Shown here piece after piece: positions 57,641 to 64,000 of a DNA stretch of 64,000 nt (its first letter is position 1; each line of letters starts with the position of its first letter). Below the pieces are notes generated by a model. That model made no database searches and was not told the origin of the DNA. It worked only from the letters and a program-made list of their open reading frames with translations. The stretch is from contig JAFFJZ010000010.1 of NCBI GenBank assembly GCA_018340375.1, forward strand, positions 9,176,001 to 9,240,000. The letters run 5' to 3'. Made by a program: the position numbers and the translations under genes. The stretch is from Gonatopus flavifemur (taxonomy: Eukaryota; Arthropoda; Insecta; Hymenoptera; Dryinidae).

Positions 57641-59159
57641 GCGAATACGTATTCAATGTTTTACAAACGACTAACGGTTGATCCCTCTCTCCTTTCCCAT
57701 TTTGTTGCTTGGGTTACTTCAATGTATGTCGATGTATGCGTATTTATGTAATGCAGAGAGATTCTTTATTTGTGCTCATCCCGTGCATTACTGGTTTCTT
57801 TATAATTGCGCCCCATTCGGATTTCTGTTCGTGCGCTAATTGTCGATCGTGAAGAGAAAATTAAAGATGAAAAACAGAGAGTGCTTCATTGTCGGTTGAA
57901 TGAAAGTACACAAGAGACTTTCAAAGCTCTTAATTTAACCTAATGAGGCCCTGATCTCTGACTCTTGCGCAAACCGAATACATGAAGGAAGATAGAGAAA
58001 TAGAAAGAAGAAGAAAGATTTTGGAGATTGTGCAAGATTTTCTTAACGCGATGCACGAATGAATATCTTTAATTCTATATACAAAGAAAAGAAACGAGAA
58101 AACAAGATCCCGAAGGGAACGAGACGTCCGTGAACGTATGACACGTTCAACAAACGTTCAACAAAGCATTTGAACGCGGCCGGGGGTGTGCGGCTGGGCG
58201 GCAAAAAATGGGGAATACCCGAAATTAGGTGTGCCTATTTCTAAGTCTTTGAACATGGGGCGTCTACGAAATTCTTGCGCCGGATGGTAATATTCTTGGA
58301 CCGGCGCTGTCGATGAGGTCTCCACTTAGAATTCTCCACTTAGAATTCAAGTAGAAAATCGGTGGCGGAATAATTGCACGATAGAGAAGCTTCCCCAGTA
58401 AACCCTGAATTCTTAAAGATGGATATAAGATATCCGACAAAAGAAACCTTCAAGATATATCTGAAAGATGTCTTATAGATGTATATCAGAAATCTTCTGA
58501 GAGATATCTTATAGATGCTTGTATAAGATATCTGCAATATATTTGAAAAATCTATTGCATCGGAGTTCTTAAAATATCATCTATAAGACATCTTTCAAAA
58601 CTTCAATTTCTGAAAAGATGGCGTCTACCGACTTTGCCTTTCACATCACTTTTATGCCTCATTCTCTCGCGCGCAGTACGTGTGAAATGTTGAATCTCAT
58701 ATATAAAAGGAATCTTTAGGCTTTGAAAGTTCCTCGCAAGGGCATCGTAAGATCTTGCAAGTCCTGGAGAATACCTAGAATGATTTTTGCTGAGGATATT
58801 TAGTCAGGAGAGATTCTGAAAAATTCTTTGCATTTCCACTTGCTCCATATTTTAGCACAATTTCACTGCATAAAAAAAGATTTTGTACGAATATTCTTCA
58901 GACAAAACGTTCCAAAAACCTTTGAACCAATGAAACTGAAAACTTTTGCTACGGCGTAATCTATTCTTCCAAAAATAAAATCTAAAATTTCGTATCGCCG
59001 TTACACGCGATTGCAGGCGTGTCGTTGAAAAATGGACATGGGTGGAAATGCCGGTGAAACAATTGAAAATGATGAAATGGTAGTCAGCGCATGTGTAATC
59101 AGATCCTATTTGCTGAGGAACTTGAATTGTTAGTTGTCACAAACAAATTACTTATGCTA

Positions 59160-59268
59160 CCCTAACAGCACAATGCGTCTCTGGGACGTTTTCTGAACGT
59201 TCAGAAAACCTCTCCTACGTTCTATAAACCTCCCATAAGCGTTCCAGTGGCACGTTGTGCTGTCTGGG
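59160..59268. mobile_element. 109-bp MITE with clean TA duplication
   Basis: TA|CCCTAACAGCACAATGCG at the left, CGTTGTGCTGTCTGGG|TA at the right; the core GACGTTTTCTGAACGTTC is palindromic. This is the smallest clean member of the CCCANNCAGCA-ended group. Confidence 0.85.
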
Positions 59269-59623
59269 TACTAATAACTGAATTTTTTTATTTAAAATGA
59301 ATAGACGTCAAATCATTACTTTTGCTACCGCAAACAAATTTTTATGTATATCAAATACAGATTTATTCAAATCAACTAAAAGATTATCAACTAAAGTATT
59401 TTTGCCCACGCAACTAAGCGATTTCTCTCAGTGTAAGTGTATAATATGTTATTCGTATATTCGTTGGATGTTCTTTACCGTCGTTGACATATATATACAA
59501 GTAAAATATCATGCACTTACTTGATGAGATTGTATCCTATTTATAGGCGCAATTGCACTTCTTGAATATCTTCAACTATTACAATAATGAATTTATGAAC
59601 CTGGATACATGAATTTGTAGCAT

Positions 59624-59904
59624 CCCATACAGCACAAAAGTCCCCACAAGGAGCTCCCGTTATGACAGTGAACAAGAATTCATTATAAATAGTTTGAATT
59701 CAAAATGAACTTTCGATGAATAACTTAATCTTCAGAAAGAATTCATATCACGAATTCATAAAGAACTATTCAGGCATTCAACATGCATGAATTTCGAATT
59801 CATTGAGTTCATATTGAATTCATTTTTACTGTCATAACGGGGACTGTTCAAGAAGTTCTTTCAGGAGTTTTTGGGAATTCAAAATGATCAATTGTGTTGT
59901 CTTC
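59624..59904. mobile_element. MITE family G, copy 3
   Basis: CCCATACAGCACAAAAGTCC at the left; the inner AGCTCCCGTTATGACAGTGA and inverted TACTGTCATAACGGGGACT. The right end is degraded (AATTGTGTTGTC). Confidence 0.72.
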
Positions 59905-60950
59905 TTCTCGAAACACCCAGGTAAAAATTGACCATGGGCGCTAGGTTGCCGCAAGGCTCACCAAGATGGGCCGAGCCTAGGCTACCAGGCATGGCGCAAA
60001 TCTGAAATGATAACATCATTTCAGCCTCAGCCCATTTGTTTCCACAATCAAGACCCAACACTGGAAACAGGGTTGTGATAGCATATGCCGTCAATGGCAG
60101 ACCATACAAAAATTTGTTCGCCAAGGATGAGCCAACGCTGTAGCAATCTTGCGGCAGGGTTGCGCCCATCTCATGCCAATGGTCACTTTTATTTTTTATT
60201 GTAATTGAAAATAAAATAAAAAATCCATTCTATCATTTCGATTGAACGAAATGAATGTCGGAGAATTTCAACATGTAATTTTTCTGATTAGTTTAAACTG
60301 ATGAATGACGTAAATCCGGTGGTCCTGGCGTAGAAGTAGGCGGGTCTGGAAACAGATGAAGAATTATTTCTGTCATGGAATCTTCAAAGGAGACTTATAT
60401 ATTGATTGAATGCTTGGTTCGCCACTCGCAGGAAACAAGCATCACTCTGGTGAGAGTTATTGTAATTTGCTGTTTGAGAAGGAAGTTTCACTCTTAGCCA
60501 AGCTATTACTCAAGTCGAGTCAAGCTAACGCCTAAACTGAGCGAGGCCATCGCCCAAGCTGAGCCAAGCTATTGCCCAAGCTGGACCAAGCTACGACCCA
60601 TGCTTGGTGCAACATGAGAATCCATTGTCATTCAGAGTTGCCTAATGCTTGGAGCAGTGTGCCGCCAAGCCCTAGAGAGCCTCTGTTGAAAGCATGCGTT
60701 TTCCTTCAAGCAATATTGGTTGAAGGATGGGCCAAGCGTGGCGCAGCCAATGATCAATGATGGATCAACGAAGTCGATTTATGACTTCCCATATTGGTAC
60801 AATGTTTAGACCATTGTCAACCATCCTTGTCCCTTCATAGATTGCCCAGCTTTGGCTGGCAGCCTTGCGTCTAGCTATATTCCGTCGTCAGCATTGGCGG
60901 AGCCTGAAGATTTTTATATGGGCATCTTCATCGAATTCATGTATCGATTG

Positions 60951-61312
60951 CGAGGGGTAAACCACTTTGAAATCATGATTTTTCCAAACTAAAAATCTCT
61001 AAATAATGTTGAAGTAAGCGTCGCTCTGTTCTGCTTAACGCAATATAAGTGTCGATAAGACTATTCTAAGAGGCTCATAAGACAGATTTCAGTTACTATA
61101 ACGTTACCGATAACGAAAAAATCAGAGCACAAGGTTCACATAAGCGTAGCTCTGTTCTGCTCAGCGCAGTATAACTGTCAATAAAACTATTCGAAGAGGC
61201 TCATAAGACAGATTTTAGTTACCATAACGTTACCGATAACGAAAAAATCAGAGCACAACGTCCATATAACGCTTGATATTGTCTTGCTGATTTTAGAGTG
61301 GTTTACCCCTCG
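60951..61312. mobile_element. hAT-type MITE with 8-bp duplication and internal tandem repeat
   Basis: CGAGGGGTAAACCACT and AGTGGTTTACCCCTCG ends are flanked exactly by ATCGATTG (60943-60950 and 61313-61320). Inside are two 126-bp tandem units (from 61015 and 61141; GCTCTGTTCTGCT, AGAGGCTCATAAGACAGATT, ATAACGTTACCGATAACGAA) plus the start of a third. Confidence 0.9.
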
Positions 61313-61457
61313 ATCGATTGCTTGACGGAGGTAGATCTCATAATTTTTCATAATTTCTCATAAAAGTGACAATTTTTCATATTTCCTCATAAATTACAAA
61401 TTCTATAAGAAAAATCTAATATTTTCTCCTTGAATTTGTACCAAATGAGGAAATATA

Positions 61458-62752
61458 TTAGGAATCGGAATTAATTCGTAGCGTTTTTTTGATGAAAAAA
61501 AATTATTTATTTCGAATAAAAATCAAAGTATTCTCCATCGCTTTCGACTACTTTCGACCATCTTTCGGGCAAGGAATGAATACCGTGTCGGAAGAACGCA
61601 TCATCTTTGGATGCAATCCACGAATCGACCCATTTTTGGTAATCTTCGTAAGAAGTGAATTTTTGCTCAGACAAGCTATGAGCCATCGAACGGAACAAAT
61701 GGTAATCAGATGGCGCAATATCTGGAGAATATCTGGATCTGGCGGGTGGGGAAGAACTTCCCATTTAAGTGTTTCGAGGTATGTTTTCACCGGTTTTGCA
61801 ACGTGCGGACGAGAATTGTCGTGCAGCGAAATTACTTTGTCGTGTCTTTTGGAGTATTCCGGTCGTTTTTCTTTCAATGCACGGCTTAAGCGCATCAATT
61901 GTAGTCGGTAACGATCCCCAGTTATGGTTTCATTCGGTTTCAACAGTTCATAATGAATCACACTCATCTGATCCCACTTAATACAGAGCAGGAGCTTAGA
62001 CCCATGGATATTTGACTTTGCCACTGATTGTGATGGTTGGCCGAGCTTAACCCATGATTTCCTGCGCTTCGGATTGTCGTAATGGATCCATTTCTCATCG
62101 CCAGGGACAATTTTATGCAAGAAACCTTGTCTTTTCTGCCGTTGAAGCAGCAGTTCACACGTCAAAAAACGCCTCTCAATGTCCCTTGGTTTCAATTCAT
62201 ATGGAATCCAACGTCCTTCCTTCTGGATCATGCCCAAACTTTTCAGACATTTTCCTACCATTGATAAGTCAACTTCCAATGATGTCGACAATTCTTGAAG
62301 GGTTTGATATGAGTCTTCATCGAGCAACGTCTCCAAATCAGTATCTTCAAAATTTTGTGGCTGGCCAGGTCGCTCCTTATCATCCAAGTCGAAATCACCA
62401 GCTTTGTAACGTACCCACCATTTTCAACACGTTTGCTCAGCTAGACCATGTTCACCATACACTTCCACTAAAATACGATGGGTTTCAGCAGCACTTTTGT
62501 TCATATTGAAGTAATGGAGTAAGACTCTCCGCAGAGACACTTTATTCGGTATAAATTTTGACATGTTCAATAACTTATGGAGTGTTGTTATTCACGATTC
62601 AAAAAAAGGTTATGTAAAACAAATGACGTCCAATAATAGCTGTTCCACGGTGAATAGATTATTGTGGATTATTGTAGGTAACAACGGAATACATTACTAC
62701 CTCCTAGTATGTCAGCTTTTGTAAAACGCTACGAATTAATTCCAACACCTAA
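61458..62752 (-). pseudogene. Mariner transposon 3, full length, lightly damaged
   Basis: Terminal repeats TTAGGAATCGGAATTAATTC (left) and the inverse of GAATTAATTCCAACACCTAA (right) give 1295 bp. The minus ORF starts at 62574 (MSKFIPNKVSLRRVLLHYFN) and ends in TAA near 61507. Two lesions: an in-frame TGA at 62426-62424, just before the KWWVRYKAGDF segment, and about 8 extra bases near 61735 that shift frame after EVLPHPP, where YSPDIAPSDYHLF resumes. The catalytic Asp positions are all present in their frames: GDEKWIHYD, SLHDN and SPDIAPSDYHLF (D,D34D). Of the three copies this is the most recently active-looking. The left flank is TA and the right is TG. Confidence 0.92.
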
Positions 62753-62859
62753 TGAAGAATTATGACTTTCATGAGAATTATGGAAAATTATGATATACAT
62801 TACCATCAGGGTTTTTGTATGAGTTCTGAAATATATCATTTTTCAGATTTCTAATTTTG

Positions 62860-64000
62860 CTCTCCCATATAACCTCATCAAGATATCTTAAAGAAGCTTT
62901 TGAAAGGACTCTTTTCAGATATCTTAAATATACATAACAGTGTTGCGTTCGATATCTTCGAGATATCTTAAAGATCTCTTTCAGAAAAAATTTTCACACA
63001 TCTTACAAAATTTTCAGACATCTTTGAGATATCTCATAGAAATCGGATTGTCTATTTGGGTCTTTATCGAGCAACCACTTTTCTGACTAAACTCTACATG
63101 GAGGTTACAAACTCCATCAGTGGTCGTCTTGTGTGAGAGGGACTATTGAAAAATTCTCTGCTGGAAATGAATGCTAACTTCACATTCATCTGCGATCCTT
63201 TCAATTCGGCACATAAATTCAAATAAAAAATCAAGGCGATGCGGTATCCATTGTACATGCAGTAAATCTTCTCAGTAGTGCCGAATGGTGTCTTCCTCGC
63301 TCTATCAAAGGAAGACATTTGAGCGAAAGAGAAGTCCTGTGGCACTATAGAGAGGGCTTACTGTACTTGGTGTTCGGGATCTCGTTAACCTGCCTCCCAC
63401 ACAGCACTAGTTGTCCAAAAGATATCTCCAGAAATAATTAAGAACAATGCAAGTACTCTTATGCAATATTCTTGTGCGATTTCCACGTCGCATCTCCGTG
63501 GATAAATTGCGGACGTGGATACAAGGTGGATGAACGGAGATTCTACGGAGAGGCAATGTAGAGGCAACGTAGAAATGTCCGGTGCTATACGGGTGTATTT
63601 GTATTTCAAATGGGTTCTGAAGACTGTTCTGTATTTTCTATTGAAAAGAGATTCTTCAACGTATTTTTGACATCTCTGTTCTCATATTATAACATAGTAC
63701 AACACGTATAAAATGTATAACATAGTAATTGCGCATAATTATCAATCTCGAGTACGAGCGTTCCCTTCGCCCTTCTCCTCTCGCATTCTTACCTGGATGA
63801 AAAGCAGTTTAGAATTCCAAGGAGGAGAATTTAGAGAAATAAGAAAAAAATTGAAGAAAAAAAGGACGCCACTGAGAAAGGAAAAGAAAAAAAGCGAAGC
63901 AAAAGATGATCTGGGGAGAAAACTATCGAGATGTAAAAAAAAGAATGAAAAAAAGAAGAAAAAGGAGAGCAGGAAAAATGAGGGTGAATTCCCATCGTGA
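62860..64000. other. Right edge: AAGATATCTT repeat and low-complexity DNA, no gene
   Basis: The stretch 62862-63060 is an AAGATATCTT-family MITE relative (CCCATATAACC...TATTTGGGT). CCCACACAGCACTAG at 63393 is a solo end of the CCCANNCAGCA group. The Lys-rich plus ORF 63713-64000 is A/G-rich simple sequence and is not called. Confidence 0.5.

Larger units (their letters stand above)
56002..58350 (-). promoter_or_regulatory. 5' leader / promoter region of the channel gene
   Basis: Upstream of the first in-frame ATG is an in-frame stop, and a three-codon upstream ORF (ATG CGC TGA, 56025-56017) lies 15 nt before it. On the minus strand 56060-56215 is a long pyrimidine-rich run ending near TTAAAAG (about 56070), which could be a 5'-UTR intron acceptor. 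GC rises near 58160-58200. No TATA box is evident, so the start site is not placed. Confidence 0.35.

Noticed and set aside
60943..61320. Tandem 126-bp units considered as a CRISPR-like or satellite array
   Set aside because: Only two units plus a partial third, no spacers, and exact hAT-type flanks; the context is eukaryotic.
63713..64000. 95-codon Lys/Glu-rich plus ORF at the right edge
   Set aside because: Translated A/G-rich simple sequence; no stable domain, and the window ends inside it.

Overview
The window is AT-rich eukaryotic DNA, and I read it as insect. Its genes have spliced exons with GT-AG introns, secretory signal peptides, an invertebrate-type anion-selective Cys-loop channel and an imaginal-disc-growth-factor-like protein. 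Several mariner copies are also present. Hymenoptera is my best guess, because the channel resembles the single bee/wasp member of the CG6927/CG7589/CG11340 group as I remember it. That is inference; no search was run.

Genes occupy little of the 64 kb, and all lie on the minus strand. (1) Positions 1-829 hold the 5' half of a secreted GH18 chitinase-like/IDGF-type gene: three exons, a TATA box, and catalytic residues replaced. It runs off the left edge. (2) Positions 10756-10994 are a first coding exon for a coiled-coil protein, with a YY1-like motif upstream. A second exon-like ORF at 3056-3412 ends in a stop and could belong to the same gene. (3) Positions 34143-56001 hold a complete nine-exon ligand-gated chloride channel of the pHCl-2 (Hodor) type. 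I reassembled it by hand from nine exons whose intron phases all agree. Its introns, 72 bp to 11.4 kb, are full of transposon debris.

The rest is mostly miniature inverted-repeat elements (MITEs) and foldbacks, often nested. Three mariner copies are present: a fragment at 6.2-6.8 kb, a full-length copy at 37.8-40.2 kb interrupted by at least four insertions (one itself interrupted), and a nearly intact copy at 61.5-62.8 kb. Two elements have perfect 8-bp target duplications (hAT type; 7488-9033 and 60951-61312). Two have TTAA on both sides, and a third has TTAA on one side and CTAA on the other. Many MITE families share one of two terminal motifs, CAC(G/T)GAGAAAA or CCCANNCAGCA, usually with TA duplications, although their interiors are unrelated. 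This sharing of ends is the most unusual pattern in the window. I see no bacterial, viral or CRISPR content and no convincing RNA gene.
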